DNA of 64,000 nt from Lophius americanus (GCA_037951165.1 JBBDHG010000153.1:1242001-1306000), one strand, 5' to 3'. Counted from the stretch's first letter, positions 21,876 to 34,559 are shown. Made by a program: numbers and translations. Notes: generated by a model not told the origin, from the letters alone.

Positions 21876-24176
21876 AAACTACAATTCAAGCCTCATGCAA
21901 TGACTATTCTAGGTTTTGGACACATCCTTAGGATCAGATATTTGAAGGAATATCTGATTCAAATTGAAGCATTGTTTAGAAATTGTTTGGTAATCAATTT
22001 CCTTTTTGTTGTAGCTTTTACTCTGATTTCTCCGACATGTCGTATCAAGAATTCCCATGAGTCCAATGGTGGGAGATCTAAAAAAGCCTTAATTGTTGCT
22101 TTAAAGGCCAAATCCAGTTGAAAAATCTGGAGCTTTTTGAAGTTGACAGGCAAAAAAGAGTCGCGCCTGCCTTGAAATTATGTTTAATGTCGTATTTGAA
22201 AGAGGCACCTTCCTCTTTTTTCAGGGAAATCAAAAGAGTGGCTGAACAGAGCTTTGAACTACTACGCCTGGTGTATTTGTGTGTGTGTGAGCGTGTTTGT
22301 TGGAAATATATGTACAGAATGTATCAGTAGAAAGTGTATATGAATGAATTATTTATATTATCCCATCATTTACATTTGGATTGTTTCTCTGGAACTGTTG
22401 CACTGAAGTGTGTAATACAACTGAATTAATTTTGTATTTTGTCCTTACTCAAAAAGATACTCCACATTCAGTTCTCACCATTCAGATTCAATCAGTGTTC
22501 AATTCAACCTCGGCTTACCGAGCCTCAGGGTGTCAGTCAGCATTATAGAGTATTATTATTATATACGTTTACAATTCTTGTGTCCTGATAGGAAAACGGC
22601 AAAGGTGACAAAACACAGAATGACTTCAGAGCGATGTGAACCAAGCTGTTATTCGTTTTTCTATAGTTTGTGCTCTTCTGTCACAACTCAGCTGGAACAC
22701 GGACCCTCATTTGGGCTGAGTGGTACAAATCTTGCTACATGGCGAACCAGCCAAGCAGGAACAAAACTGCCGGACCGGACGTTCTAGCCCACATCTCTTC
22801 ATTTAGTTGTTTTGACATACAAATGTCGGCTGGGAAACAAACGCCTAGCATAATTGTGGAATAATGGCAAAGTTGTTAACTTGAGAAGACAGATTTGTGT
22901 TGGAGACATTGACAAGTTTTAATGAAGTTGGTTCCAAACTAAAGTAAGAATTAACACAGAGCTGGTGAAGACTTCAGAAGATTTGTCGTCGTTCATCGAT
23001 AAGGCAGACACTACTGACGGGTTTGTGGGCGTGTTGCAGGGATTTCATGAATTCAAACCAAGCGACTGAATCACTTTGACTGAACTGATGGAAGTTTAGA
23101 AACACGCAGCACAAAGTTCTGTGTGTTACAAAATATTCAGTATTTTGTGTTCTACCATCGTCATCAAACAATAATTACAGGTGAATTACGTACAATAAAT
23201 TTATAACATTTGACTTATCTACTTTTGAAGATGGTAACTGCTCTGGAGGGAAATGCTTTTATGTCATAATTCAATACCAACACCTCCTAGCGGTAACATG
23301 TAGTATCGTAGTAGAAGCTGGGCTCACTACTAAATCCGGAGTAGAACACAGCTCCAGACGCATTTTTCTGTCTAAGGCCAACTAAGTCCCAGAGACTATA
23401 GCCGAACCTGGCCTTGACCCGGCGGACTTTTTGTTTTTGATGTCTGACCCCAAGCCGTCTCAGTCTGCCAATACTGGCTGAAGTAGTTTTTATGTTGTTG
23501 TCAGGGTTACCGCTTGTCTGTTTACCCTGTGTATTCAAATCAGCTGTGTAAAAGACGGTGAAAGGTTCTGTTACTGGCTTTATGCCAGGAGAACTGGTGT
23601 TTTAACAGATGTTCCAGAACTTTACTACCTCCAATGTAACAAATAACCTATGCTGCGTTCATGGTCTCATTGTGCTGTCACGTTGAAAACATCCATCCAA
23701 TTTTGAAAAATGAACAGAGATACAGACAGTAGATCCACTGGGTAAAAACCCAGTATAACAGTTAAAGATATCTTGAAACATCATGTCAACTTGGCTGTTG
23801 TGACTGAACCCGACTTGCATCCTCAATCATTTATTGTCCGGAGAATCTCTAGCTTCACATATTTTCACTATAACAGGTACTTGTGCCTTTTAATACTTTG
23901 ACTGTTCTACGACTTTTATGTTTGAGTTTCCCGTGGACAGATGATTTTAATGCGACTCTGAAGGACGGTTTTAGGACATGCTGATACGGATGACTCTTGT
24001 TTTCCTCGCCCATGCCCTTTCCGTGTTTTTATCGAGGTGAAAACAGAACATCTTTTGTGTTGGGCTATGATTCCAGTTTAATTCCTGGTGACTCGGCTCA
24101 TAGAGATTCACGCAGTCTTTCAACTCCAGCCTCATCCTTAACGCGTCTCCCCTCTCTGCCTCTGCTTTTCTTCCAG

Positions 24177-24309
24177 ATCCACATCATTGACTTTGATGAT
24201 GAGAATAACATCATTAATAAGAATGTCCTCCTGCACCAAGCTGGGGAGATATGGCACATTGGCGCCAGTCCTGCAGATAAGGCTGTGCTTACCACCTGCT
24301 ACAACAAAA
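24177..24309 (+). CDS. EIPR1: EIPR1 exon 3 (residues 43-86 and first base of 87)
   Basis: Strong acceptor (CTTTTCTTCCAG) and donor GTGAGT. 133 nt, 44 codons plus one base. It encodes IHIIDFDDENNIINKNVLLH, then QAGEIWHIGASPADKAVLTT and CYNK. The IWHIGASPAD run is a WD40 blade strand pair and is conserved with human. The last base (A) pairs with CC of exon 4 to give Thr87. Confidence 0.96.
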
Positions 24310-24859
24310 GTGAGTCCCACTGTTTCCGTCTGCCTCCGACTCCTTTCAGTGCCTCTTCAGACGTTGTGTTTCTCTCTCCTTTCTGCGTAACCGGTATCTT
24401 CCCGTTCTTCTCTCCTTCTGTCTCTTCCATCAAATGATCTCATGTAGTTTAGTTATAAATCATAAAACATAATTGGCTTTTCAAAGGCGATCAATAGGAG
24501 CCGCTCTGTCTTCCCCGGCTCGACAGTAGCAGCCGTGTTGGAGGTGTGTTGAGACGCTGATGGAATCAATACTAATGTGTGAACATGAGGACCCACATAA
24601 GAGACAATAGCTGCGGCCGCAAAAAAAAACCCTTCAAGGTCACGTGCATAATTTCACAACCAGTGCAGGTTTGGTAAAAAAAAAATACATAAAACGCTGT
24701 AATAGATCATGCAAAGTAGAACACGGCTTTTGCAAACTACTTTTGCAGTTACAACCTGAAATAACACATCAAGACACATCATCCTTACAAACACATTTGG
24801 TTACATGACATTCACTTTAATGTCACGCCATTACACCGTTCATTCAGTGTGTAGAAGAA

Positions 24860-25130
24860 GAAACGGACTGGCAAATGGACTGTACTCATACAGCGCTTTT
24901 TCCAGTGTGCTCGACCACTCAAAGCGCATTCCAACATGAGCCATCATTCACCCATTCACACAAACATTCATACAGTGATGATAGAGGCTGCCGGACAAGG
25001 GGCGGCATGCTCATCAAGAGCAGTAACCATTCACACCCTCATTCACGCACCAATGGAATAGCCATTGGGAACAGCATCTTGCTCAAGGAGACTTCGACAT
25101 GTGACCTGCGGTGGCCGGAGACCTTTGTAT
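24860..25130 (+). repeat. Teleost dispersed repeat (ATACAGCGCTTTTTCCAG family)
   Basis: GGACTGTACTCATACAGCGC, CGACCACTCAAAGCGCATTC, CATCATTCACCCATTCACAC and then CATCTTGCTCAAGGAGACTT. This order is typical of a very common fish repeat. It overlaps an 85-codon open frame that is not a gene. Confidence 0.6.
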
Positions 25131-26156
25131 AAGTGGAAGACCGCTCGATCAACCTAGCCATCGTCGCACAGCCATCTTCGGTCACCATGTCGTCCGTCTG
25201 TAGGCCACTATGGAATAAGAATAGAAACTATTTAGTGCAAATCAAGAACTCCTGACTCGTCGTTGTGCCTTCAATGTTTGGACCTTGTTCCAACACACAA
25301 CAAAAACAAAATGTTCACCTAATATAGCCCCCCCATTGACAGGTGCCTTTCAAATCATTTATACGTGGTTACGATACAACTGCTTCTACGCCAAGTCTTG
25401 TCCCTCTGTACCTAATGAGGCGGGGTCTTCCCCCATCTCATCAAACACACATGATTGGACAGGAACATACAATATCATATGTTCATATGGTCATCCATTG
25501 AATTGTAGTTCACATAGTCAGTTACAGTTCTTTTGATATGTCACCGCATTCTGTTGCCTTAAGAAGGGCTGTTGGTTGAACAGTTTTTTCCATCAGCAGC
25601 TTGGAATTATTAACAAACCATCTTCTCTTTATGTTCAAGACAATTGCATAAATTAATGGTTCAATAATGAATTTTGTTAATAAGGGTATAGGAGGTGTGT
25701 GAATGTGTCATGTGTCCTAATGGACATGGGGAGGGTAGCAGAGGATGCAGTGGGCCTTTAGTGGTAGACACAACCCTCCACTGGCCGCTTACCTCACCCC
25801 CTCTTATTTACCCTCACTGCCTCACTTCACAAGATGACAGAATACTACACACTGTAGTATCAGACTCCCATAAAAAGATATATCCATACAGACACAGGAG
25901 TAATAAACACACACACAACCGCCTTCATATGGCGTTTTGCCGCCTCTCTGCTCTACAGTATGTGAACAAGAAAGGGCTTTTGTACAAGATGATTGCTGCC
26001 CACTTACTCCAAGTGCAAGGCTGTCTAAAACCACTCAAGAGCCTGTGCACTTGCACCACGTTGCTTTTTAATTTGACAAATAAGCCTAACGCCACTTTTT
26101 CATAGCCCAACGCCTGCCCACACACTGTCAAAAATGAACACCACAAAGAAATTACA

Positions 26157-26219
26157 CTCTCTTCTTTCTCTCTACTCTCTACTCACTCTCTCTCTCTCCT
26201 TCTCTCTACTCTCTACTCA

Positions 26220-26261
<42 letters not shown>

Positions 26262-26262
26262 C
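26157..26262. repeat. (CT)n array with internal duplication
   Basis: CT-rich tract in which CTCTCTACTCTCTACTCACT occurs twice, about 43 bp apart, 220 bp before exon 4. Confidence 0.9.
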
Positions 26263-26489
26263 GTGATTGGTAATGCCCTCCAGCTTCAGACTATCAGTCC
26301 AATTACTGTATCAATTCTTAATTTACTTCTGTGGTTCCAATTAACAGTTCTACTGTGAATATGCCAAAATATCTCATCTGGGATGCTGATTTGGAGAAAC
26401 GTGAATCCGCGTCAACCCACTAGCGCCTGTCCACCAAGTCCAAACTGTGAATGACTGTGTATGTGTTTGTGTGTGTCGTCCCTCACCAG

Positions 26490-26646
26490 CCAGTGACAGC
26501 AGGGTGGTGTCGTGTGCAGCAGTATGGCGGATGCCCACTGATTGGGAGACAGGAAGCAACGAGTCACCTGATGACTCTGCGCACAACCCCCAAACCCTGG
26601 AGCTGCTCTGTCACCTAGACAACAGTGCACACAGCAACGCTGCCTG
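26490..26646 (+). CDS. EIPR1: EIPR1 exon 4 (end of 87 to first two bases of 139)
   Basis: Acceptor CCCTCACCAG; the exon starts CC AGT GAC AGC, giving TSDSRVVSCAAVWRMP. Donor GTAGGT follows GCC TG. This donor is chosen because TG plus C of exon 5 restores Cys139 and the conserved NAACVLWEP junction; reading on instead meets a stop (TGG TAG). 157 nt. AAVWRMP is a WD40 strand. The following segment (TDWETGSNESPDDSAHNPQ) is a polar surface loop that varies most from human, and TLELLCHLDNSAHSN resumes strong conservation. Confidence 0.95.
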
Positions 26647-27361
26647 GTAGGTGTTGCTGGGGAACAGTCACACTCATATTACAAGTGATGCAAGTGCAAT
26701 TATTCTCATTATCACAACATCATGCAATGTTAAGTTTGTCTCCTGTAGGCATGGGGTATGATTGATAGTCTTTGGGGGCCGCAGCAGAGCCAGCCCAAAG
26801 TTTTTGGGCCCCATTTCTCCACCGCACTCTCAGGGTGAAATATCTACGCTTGGGCTAGCAACTACCAGACTGATTGCCTCTGGCTATGGAAATATTAGGG
26901 ATGACTTTGGTGATTGTCATAATTTCGGACCAACCAGATTTCAAAGTTGTCATTTAGGGCGTGTTCTTTAACGTGCCAGAATATGCTAGCTAGGTTTGGG
27001 CGTGTTCTTCAAGTAAGCTCGTCCTGCATCACCTTAACACATAAGGAAGACGCTTCAATCGTATCTTCAGCTCTTGCTGAGTGCTCATTTTTCCAACAGA
27101 TTAAAACTTATTGGAAAATAGGACTGGCCTCGTTGCCAATTGAAAAGGAACTGAAACACGCCGTTGTCTTCTACGACTGCGTTATTGGGCTTTTTTATAA
27201 AGAAAGAAATAAGGACAGATTCTATCTTCAGATGAGAAACTTCAAGCTTTGGTGAGTCTAATAAATATCTTAAATATCTGTTGATTATTGCTTACTTTTG
27301 TTGTTTTTGTTGTGGTGTGAATGACATCCAGTGGGAATGTGTGAAATGTTTTTACTCTAGT

Positions 27362-27665
27362 AGGGTGGCTGCGCTCAGTATTATAGATTAGATAGATGCC
27401 CAGATCTCCATGGGAGACTGTGAGTATAGCTGTTGCTCCTTCAGGTTGAAAGGAACCAGCTAAGCTGATTTGCCCTTTTGATTACGGATGTCTGGTGCAG
27501 GCCTAGAAGTTGTTGGAGGAATCACGTATCTCATCTGGCCTGGGAATGCCTCAGGATGAGATGGAGAGAATTGGTGGAAAGGTGATGACGGCTGGAATAC
27601 CGTGCTTGGTCTACTGTCACCATGACCTAATCCCAGATGAGAAGAGATGGATGGAATAAAGGAAG
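27362..27665 (+). mobile_element. LINE 3'-end relic
   Basis: Starts GGTGGCTGCGCTCAGTATTA and continues with TTGCTCCTTCAGGTTGAAAG, GGAACCAGCTAAGCTGATTT, CATCTGGCCTGGGAATGCCT and CAGGATGAGATGGAGAGAAT, ending at GATGGATGGAATAAAGGAAG. This is the order of a reverse transcriptase C-terminus and GATG-rich tail of a common fish non-LTR retrotransposon. Stops and shifts are frequent. Confidence 0.6.
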
Positions 27666-28957
27666 GAAAGGTCTCAAAGGTCGCCAGAAAAAATTTGGGC
27701 CTAGAGGAACGTCCTTGGAGCTTGTATCGTTGCTGCTGGCAATGGTGTCGTTCCGCTGAGATCCGCCCTTAAACGGGAAAAGAGAACATGTTGGTTCTCC
27801 TGGCAAGAAACACAGACTGAAAAATAAACCAGCACTTCCTGTATCTAATCATGGTGCAGGGTGTTACACCACCACACACCGTACCTACCCTTCTTTCAAT
27901 GGACTTTATTTTTCCTGACTTACAGCCTAAAGCAGATTTTCCATTAGTGACTCAACATTACATGTTGTACGATTTAAAAAAAAACACATAAACTCAGCGG
28001 CACTTGATATAGTGCTGTTTGCTGCTGCAAAGAGTAAAAAATCCATTCCTCCACATGACAGCAAGGAACCAGAACCTTTTTAAGACAGACACGACGACAT
28101 GTGTCCTTTAAATTCTTTGAATGCTCTGAAGTTTGCTGAGTACGTAACTTCAAAGCATACTTCCCACTGAGTCTGTTTTGTTGTTTAGTTCGGTTTGTTT
28201 CATTCAGCCTTTCCCTGGAAACCTTTGCAGAGCTGTATGGTTTTTCCATCTCAGACAGCAAAACAAACAACCTACAGGTAGTTTTAAGCGCAATTTATTT
28301 ATCAACCTAAAACTAAAGACTAGAGTGAACATTGACAACACACCGGGGTGAAGATGGACAGGTCTTTCCATTTGATCCAAAAATCCCAAGTCCGTCCATG
28401 TCATCAGATTTCCACCAACAAGAATAAAGCTCTGCTGTCTTCTCTCTCTCTCTCTTTTCTTTTGTCTCACTCTTTCTCTCCGTGTCTTTCATTCAAATGA
28501 ATGGTTTTTTCTTTTCGGGGGCCCCAGCCTATTGACCGGCCTGCATCTCAGACTGTAGCCTCTGCTGCTTTTGTCTTTTAGTCAGTGCTTCCTGTGCACA
28601 ACACCCTGGCGTAAACTCAGCACCTATGGAGGTAAAAATCAATAGTTATTCCCCCTTTTAACCCACTGTTGATCATCTGGCACGTGATTGCTGTCATTCC
28701 TAGTGGTGCCAATGATTTAGCTTACTGCTCACTGTAGCATGGGTCTGCAAGGGAGAGATAACGATTGGGAGAGAGAGTGAGAAAGATGGAGAGATAAAGG
28801 TGGCGATGGGGTGAGGAGGATGGGGAGAGAGAGACGGAGAAGGAGTTCGGAAGATGGAGAAAGATGGAGAGGAGCTCACAAAGGACAGCAGACGTGAGAT
28901 TGCATTTGTGAAGTGTTGTGTGCGTGGAGAGGAGGCAATAAGCAAGCGTTCAAAGAA

Positions 28958-29154
28958 GTGTGTGTGTGTTTGTGTGCACGTGTGTGTGTATGAGTGTGTG
29001 TGTGTATGTCAAAGGGCAGGTCAAGCAAGGCTGCTGGGTAAAGATGGATGGCTCTGGGCTCCACCATCTTAACATCCTTTGAGCGGTAACCCTCACAAGG
29101 GCACTGCTGTGTGTGCGTGTGTGTGTGTGCGTGTGTGTGTGTGTGTGTGCATTT
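28958..29154. repeat. (TG)n array, interrupted
   Basis: Two TG-rich runs (about 28958-29008 and 29104-29150) flanking a unique segment. The unique segment GGATGGCTCTGGGCTCCACC partly recurs at about 29200 (GGATGGCTTTGGTCTGCTGC), suggesting a local duplication. Confidence 0.8.
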
Positions 29155-30059
29155 GATGTTGTGAAGCCAGCAGCCTATGTTGTGCACTATTGGCTCCCCT
29201 AGATGGATGGCTTTGGTCTGCTGCCCACCTCCTCCATCTCTCTGACACACATGAATGGAAACAAACAGACACACACACTCACACACATCCTCACCATGAT
29301 AACATTGGTAGGCTGCACAAGTGTGTGTGTGCGTGCGTACGTGCTCGGGGTGTGTGTATGGGGACGAAGAGTTAAGAGGAAAAGAGATAGGAGTTTGTAT
29401 TCTTATGGGTCCCTTATCTGCTCAGTGTGTGCGTTTGTGCCTGTGTGCGTTAAGGTTGTGCATTATTGACATAATAATATACTGGGACATTGCCAATAAT
29501 AATAAATAAGTGATTTTTATCAACTTTCAAAATGTGTTGCTAAAATTCATCTATTACACAAACTCGCTCTTCTTACTGTCACGTTAATTGTTGCATAGAG
29601 ATGATATCAATAGAAACAGCATGTTTAAGGAAAGTATGTTTTATTTATTGGCTTATAACGGATCTCCTTTGGGGGGGCGTGTTCTTTGTGACAGAGTTCA
29701 TGTCTTCCTGTTCTCGTCAGCTTTTGCATTTTTGTCATCGGCACTTTGTGGGTTTTGACCCTCAAGAGTTTTCCTATTCTGAGCAGTGATCTGATCAGAG
29801 ATGTTTTTAATGGAGACTGGTCTTTTAAGCATCATCTACCTTCTCATAACGAAGTCTTCACATCTTGCTAGTAAGCTTGATGATTGCGAAGGACAGCGAA
29901 GCTGAGGGTGTCTCTATTTTGCTTCCAGAAGCCGATTGTTCACTCATGTTCCACTTATGCTAACTCAACCATGTGATGGCGAATATTAGCAAAAACAAAA
30001 CGTGTCACACAAATAACACTGTTTCTGATAATGTGGACATCAATGCCTGAGGAACATAT

Positions 30060-30182
30060 TGAGGTTCAGGGTCCTGCTCAAGGACCCTACCATACATAGA
30101 TTACAGGGTCCGGGATCAAACCGTCAGCCTTCCCTTAAGGCGAGGAGACGACTGGCCAACAGCTGGAGCTTCAGCTGCCCCA
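30060..30182 (-). repeat. tRNA-derived SINE relic
   Basis: GAGGTTCAGGGTCCTGCTCA, GGGTCCGGGATCAAACCGTC (complement of a B box) and a GGCGAGGAGACGACTGGCCA block, in the order of an inverted tRNA-derived fish SINE. Confidence 0.6.
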
Positions 30183-30729
30183 AATCTTTATTCATACAGT
30201 GATACTATTTCATTTGTGAAGTAGACTGTTTCTGCAGCACTTCCTTTTTTTGTTCGGCCCACAGTCTTTTTTGCGCAGGACAGGCTGTTGTGTGACAGGA
30301 AACAGGGAGAGGGAGGTGGGGAGCTGACATCAAACAAAGATCCACAGGTAGAATCGACCCTGTTCAACAAGAACTGTGCTTCTGTACACGGGGTGGCAAA
30401 AAATTATGCAGGCGTCCTCACCCTTCAGCTATGGTCTGCTTTTTTTTCCTTCCATTTCTTCTTCCTTTATTTATTTATTGCTATACTTTCTGTGATTATG
30501 TGGCCCAAGGCTGTTGTTGCATTCACTGCTATTCAAAGGAAGAAGGTATCATCAACCGAGTCTGAGACTATTTCATGATAACATTTTACTTACAGTTTGC
30601 ACAACCTGAATGTTGTACCTCAGTCCAAAGGTCCTCGTTCTAAATGTTCAATAAGTTGTTTGAGAAAATAAATTGAAAGCGAAGCTACATTCATCTTATT
30701 TGTTTTTTTAAATGCGGAAAATGATTCAA

Positions 30730-30960
30730 TTCCATTTTTTAACCTTGCAGCTCTGACGGTGACCTGTCTGCCGGCGTGTACTCCCTCTGTTATTCTGCTT
30801 TTGTGCTCACCATGACTGTTTTTTCTTCTCCTTATTTATTTCTCTCCCTCCCGGTTGTGATTGGGTTAAGCATATCAATCCTTCGCACAAAAGGTTGATT
30901 TTAAAGTGGGGCCTGACAGGAGGGGATGAGGTGTGTCTGTGGCACACATACATTTATGCA
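30730..30960. promoter_or_regulatory. Candidate conserved non-coding block
   Basis: Unique block with GGTTGTGATTGGGTTAAGCA (CCAAT box on the minus strand) and GTGGGGCCTGACAGGAGGGG. No coding or repeat similarity. Conservation is inferred only. Confidence 0.22.
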
Positions 30961-31984
30961 ATCATACGGACCATTGTCGGGTCGTATTGAGTAGAAGACC
31001 CAAACTGAGCTTGAATGTATGGATGTGGAGCCTTTCTGTCCAATTAGGATCTATAAGTGTGTGTTTGAGTGTGTCGGTGATCACTAAGCATGATTTTCTC
31101 TGTGAGGGTCTCAAAGCGTCCCAATCGATTGGACCCCGGTAGTGAGGTCTCACGCAGACTATTGGGTTTATTTGTTGGGGGCTATGAGGGGATTTCACAG
31201 CTTTATCAGCCTCATCTTGTCTTATAGAAGGTAATGCAGATATTACACTGCAGATTTAGGGTCTGATGGGGTTTTTCCTCCAAAGCCAGCGGGTACTTTT
31301 CCAAAATAGTGTGGTGTATTAATAGTGTGGTGTATTGTGGTGTATAAGGCGTAATTGCAGTCTGGCGTGATTTCTGTAGCTTAGAAAAGGTTCCAGTAAA
31401 AGATAAGGTTTGGTATTGCAGGGAATTTTTGCGTTTCAATGTTTTGTGATATTTCGTGGCCCATTGTGATACGTATTGCAGCGGGTCATCTGTTTCCCAC
31501 ATTGTTACTTTCGGTACCCTGTTGGCTAACATAGTTATGATGCCTCTCAGCAAGGGATTCTTATTTGTGTCATATTTTTTTGTTGGTAAAAGGGTTTGGA
31601 CATTTGCCAGTGCTGTACTTATCTTCAACCCATGGGTTCATATAAGAGTCGGGTCTGCAAGTAACATTTCAAACTACCCAACCAGGACCTCCACAAGTCT
31701 AATGCCACTTTGCAATAATGTTTTCCTTCTTCGTGAGCTGGTTCTAACAAACTGCACCACACAGCAGCAGTGTCCTTGGCATCCTTGTATCCATGCAAAA
31801 ATCTTACCCAGAAGGAAGAAACACTCCCACTTAGTTTGTGTTAGGCTGCTGTCTTCATATGCGAGGGACCGAGATTAAACTCATATGGATGCAAAGCACA
31901 GCAAAGCAGGGGGAACAATCTGGCGAGCGAGACACATAGAGTCGGGGGAAAAAGAGAGAGAGAGAGGTGCGTGTGTGTCCCAGA

Positions 31985-32270
31985 CTTAGATATATGGGGC
32001 TATAAAACACTCATGGCTCTCCCCAACCGTATCTGCATACCATTCCAGTAGCCAGTGTGCCAGCTTGTTTCCAAGCTCAAGGTCAAACGCACATAACTTA
32101 TATTTTTTAATAAGAGAGGAAGGAAATATGAGGCCCTGTACACCTTACAGTCCCTGCCTCTTCCTTCCTCTGCTGCACAAATTAATTGATACGGTAGGGA
32201 ACATACAATGTCTAAATCCCAAAGTGGTGACTGTATTTTAATTGGTCCTATGCTGTGCTGATTTATGTGT
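31985..32270. promoter_or_regulatory. Candidate conserved non-coding block
   Basis: Unique block with GGGGCTATAAAACACTCATG, GCTCAAGGTCAAACGCACAT (nuclear-receptor half-site AAGGTCA) and CAAATTAATTGATACGG, ending just before a TG array. No open frame or repeat match. Confidence 0.25.
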
Positions 32271-32273
32271 TAC

Positions 32274-32276
<3 letters not shown>

Positions 32277-32308
<32 letters not shown>
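32277..32308. repeat. (GT)16 microsatellite
   Basis: Sixteen uninterrupted GT units. Confidence 0.97.
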
Positions 32309-32311
<3 letters not shown>

Positions 32312-32714
32312 CAAACTGTGTGTGTTGTGACTCGTATTGATCACATCGTGGGGGTATGAGTCCGATGACACTCTGCGGGGCAATCGTTGTTTTTCTCAAG
32401 ATAACAGTAGCGTTCTGGTGCTGTTTGAATATTGGCTAAGATTAAAGGATACTTGCAGATATTTTTGATCCAATCGTTTCTGTATCGGCATAACGAGGTT
32501 CACATGTGCAATATTTGCACATCAGGATGTTCAGTACAATCTAATGAACCCCTGTCCTGTCAAAGGTGTGCATCTCATAATTTGACTTTTGCACGTCCTT
32601 AGTTTGACATTTTTAGATCATTTTGAGTTTGACTTGCTCACATTCACCCAAGATGTGAAATCTACCCACTACCTTCATTCTTACCATCATCTCTCTCCAC
32701 ATCAACATACATTT

Positions 32715-33050
32715 GGCTGTTTTCAGTTGCTCAGGGGTCGGGGGCATGTGCATACTGCTCATGCTGACCCCTGTCCACTTCTTAAGGCGCTTCAGGTCAA
32801 CTTCATGTTTTCTCGTACATCATGTGGACAACCGGGTGAATGCGCCTCGCTCACGTGGAGAAGAGATGGCGTCAGGATGGTCATGACAAAGCTGGGGGAG
32901 GCAGTGTGTGTTCACTTGGATTTCAAAATACCCAGATCTCAATCTAATCAATCATCTGTGGAGTTAGCGGTGTCGGAGCTGTTTTGGTGGCCAAAGGGGG
33001 ACCCACGCGATATGAGGCATATGGTTATAATGTTGTGGCTATCTTGATTC
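32715..33050 (+). mobile_element. Tc1-like transposon fragment (family B), internally deleted
   Basis: CATGCTGACCCCTGTCCACT, TCATGTGGACAACCGGGTGA, then AATACCCAGATCTCAATCTA with ATCATCTGTGG (the PDLNPIEHLW region), then AGCTGTTTTGGTGGCCAAAG and GGTTATAATGTTGTGGC at the 3' end. Large parts of the transposase between these blocks are missing. The 152-codon open frame covering this is in the wrong frame for the transposase. Confidence 0.75.
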
Positions 33051-34559
33051 GGAGGGGGAATCCGTTCGCTTTATTCAAACATTGCTGCCAGTTTTTAAGC
33101 CATAAAAGTTCTGAGCACCACCTTCGTCTGAGTAGTAGCGAGAAAAAAAATGATATTACTTGATATAAAGAGGAAAAAACTAATTAAGACTCTGACAAAA
33201 TCTCATCAGATTCATCACATTGTGCTTTTGGCTACGAATCCCTGCTTGCTGTCAGGAATCCAAGTTTAATGTATTCAGGGTCATATTTCCTCCCCACGCG
33301 CTTTGGAGCTTTTACTGGTGGAGGGATGTCTCCCACACAAGTTTCTATTCCAAATACTGATTTTTTATTTTTTGCCGCCATCAGAATATTGGCGCGCTAA
33401 CAGTGGGAAAAAAGGAAAATGTCCCCTGGCTCCACGATTACGTGTCATGATTGATGGCACGATGCTGAAGTGTCGCATGTCAATGATATGCGTATTCAGT
33501 TGATGTTTATTATTACGCCACTTCCATTTAGCCGCGTCTCCTCTGCAGCCGCCGGACAGAACTCACCGGAATGTCACACATGATCCGTAGAGGAGTCTGA
33601 TTTTGTTTTTGTTTATTTAGATTTTTAAGCTTATTTGAAGTCGAATGATTCTTTGTTTGTTCACTGTAGCACTAAACGCAGAAACCAGTAGTTTGGGTTT
33701 TTCTTGGTTAGTAGGTAAATGAGGATCTGTTGTTTTTTTCACCTACACAATATTTTCAGTCGATACTCTAAGCTCAGGAACGTAAATGGACGCATCCGAT
33801 CTCTCTTTAGGTCCGGCACTTTATTTCAAAGATAAACTAATACATTGCACAAAAATTTTTTTGCTAGATGTCATGGACTGGGATTTCGGAACCAGAAAAC
33901 GGTTTATTGCCAAGAAAGTGACATCAACAAGGATTTGACCTGGTATCTTGGTGCAAAGCATACAGTCACAAAAATCCAAGCATAATATCAAAATTTTAAA
34001 TAAATATTGACTACAAATTCACTATGAATATTGAACAAAAGTGACAGTAGTGCTGACTTTGCAAAAAATAAAGGTTCAATCCTATGTAATAATTCATCTA
34101 TTAAGAAATATTAATTTCTTTAACTATTTATTTGTTTAGAATTCTCAATATGTTTCAAAATCTTTTCCTATTTTGAAAGTTTTGATTCTATATTTTACAA
34201 AACATGAAAACGTGTAGAAACCTGGATAGGCTTATTTACTAGGCTGATTTACTTGTACTTCTGTGAATGCATTTATAGTGTTGCGATAAACAAACATTTG
34301 ATAACTTACTTTTAGGGTTAAGAACGTGTTTTAATATCTCAGCTTAAATCTGGTGATTTAATAAGATGATATATTCATCTTGAGGAGAAGTCCTACTCAC
34401 AAAGTTACTCATATTAAATGTATTTACATGGACGCTTGACTTCATTCTAAGTGAAGGCTTTGTGTCGGCTGTTTATTTGATCTGTGATCTAATAGGATCT
34501 GGTATTTAAATCTGCCGACACATTTAATCGGTGTTGTGGGTAAACGGGACGATGGGCGC

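Larger units (their letters stand above)
8502..24176 (+). other. EIPR1 intron 2 (about 15.7 kb)
   Basis: No protein-coding exon was recognised. Contents listed separately: Tc1-like relic (9.1-9.8 kb), SINE/LINE tail (11.1-11.4 kb), ~155-bp family copy (12.0-12.3 kb), TG microsatellites (10.96 and 12.68 kb), tRNA-Thr-derived SINE (13.16 kb), interspersed repeats (14.23, 15.19, 16.6 kb), LINE relic (14.6 kb), perfect palindrome (17.32 kb), candidate conserved blocks (17.97-18.99 kb), hAT-like fragment (21.0 kb) and SINE relic (21.8 kb). The stretches 8.5-9.1, 9.85-10.95, 19.0-20.98 and 21.9-24.17 kb look like unique AT-rich intron with nothing supportable. Confidence 0.85.
24310..26489 (+). other. 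EIPR1 intron 3 (about 2.2 kb)
   Basis: It holds a fish interspersed repeat at 24.86-25.14 kb and a CT-rich microsatellite at 26.16-26.26 kb (listed separately). The remainder (24.31-24.85 and 25.15-26.15 kb) shows no gene, RNA or repeat that I can support. Confidence 0.85.

Noticed and set aside
24860..25130. 85-codon open frame with His-rich stretch as a possible gene
   Set aside because: The sequence is a common fish dispersed repeat with a CAAAGCGC core.
26490..26650. EIPR1 truncated by the in-frame TAG at the end of exon 4
   Set aside because: The stop is inside the intron. The GTAGGT donor before it joins TG to C of exon 5 and restores the conserved Cys-Val-Leu-Trp junction.
32589..33047. 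152-codon open frame on the plus strand
   Set aside because: Its right half overlaps the Tc1-like fragment in a non-transposase frame. No conserved protein is visible.
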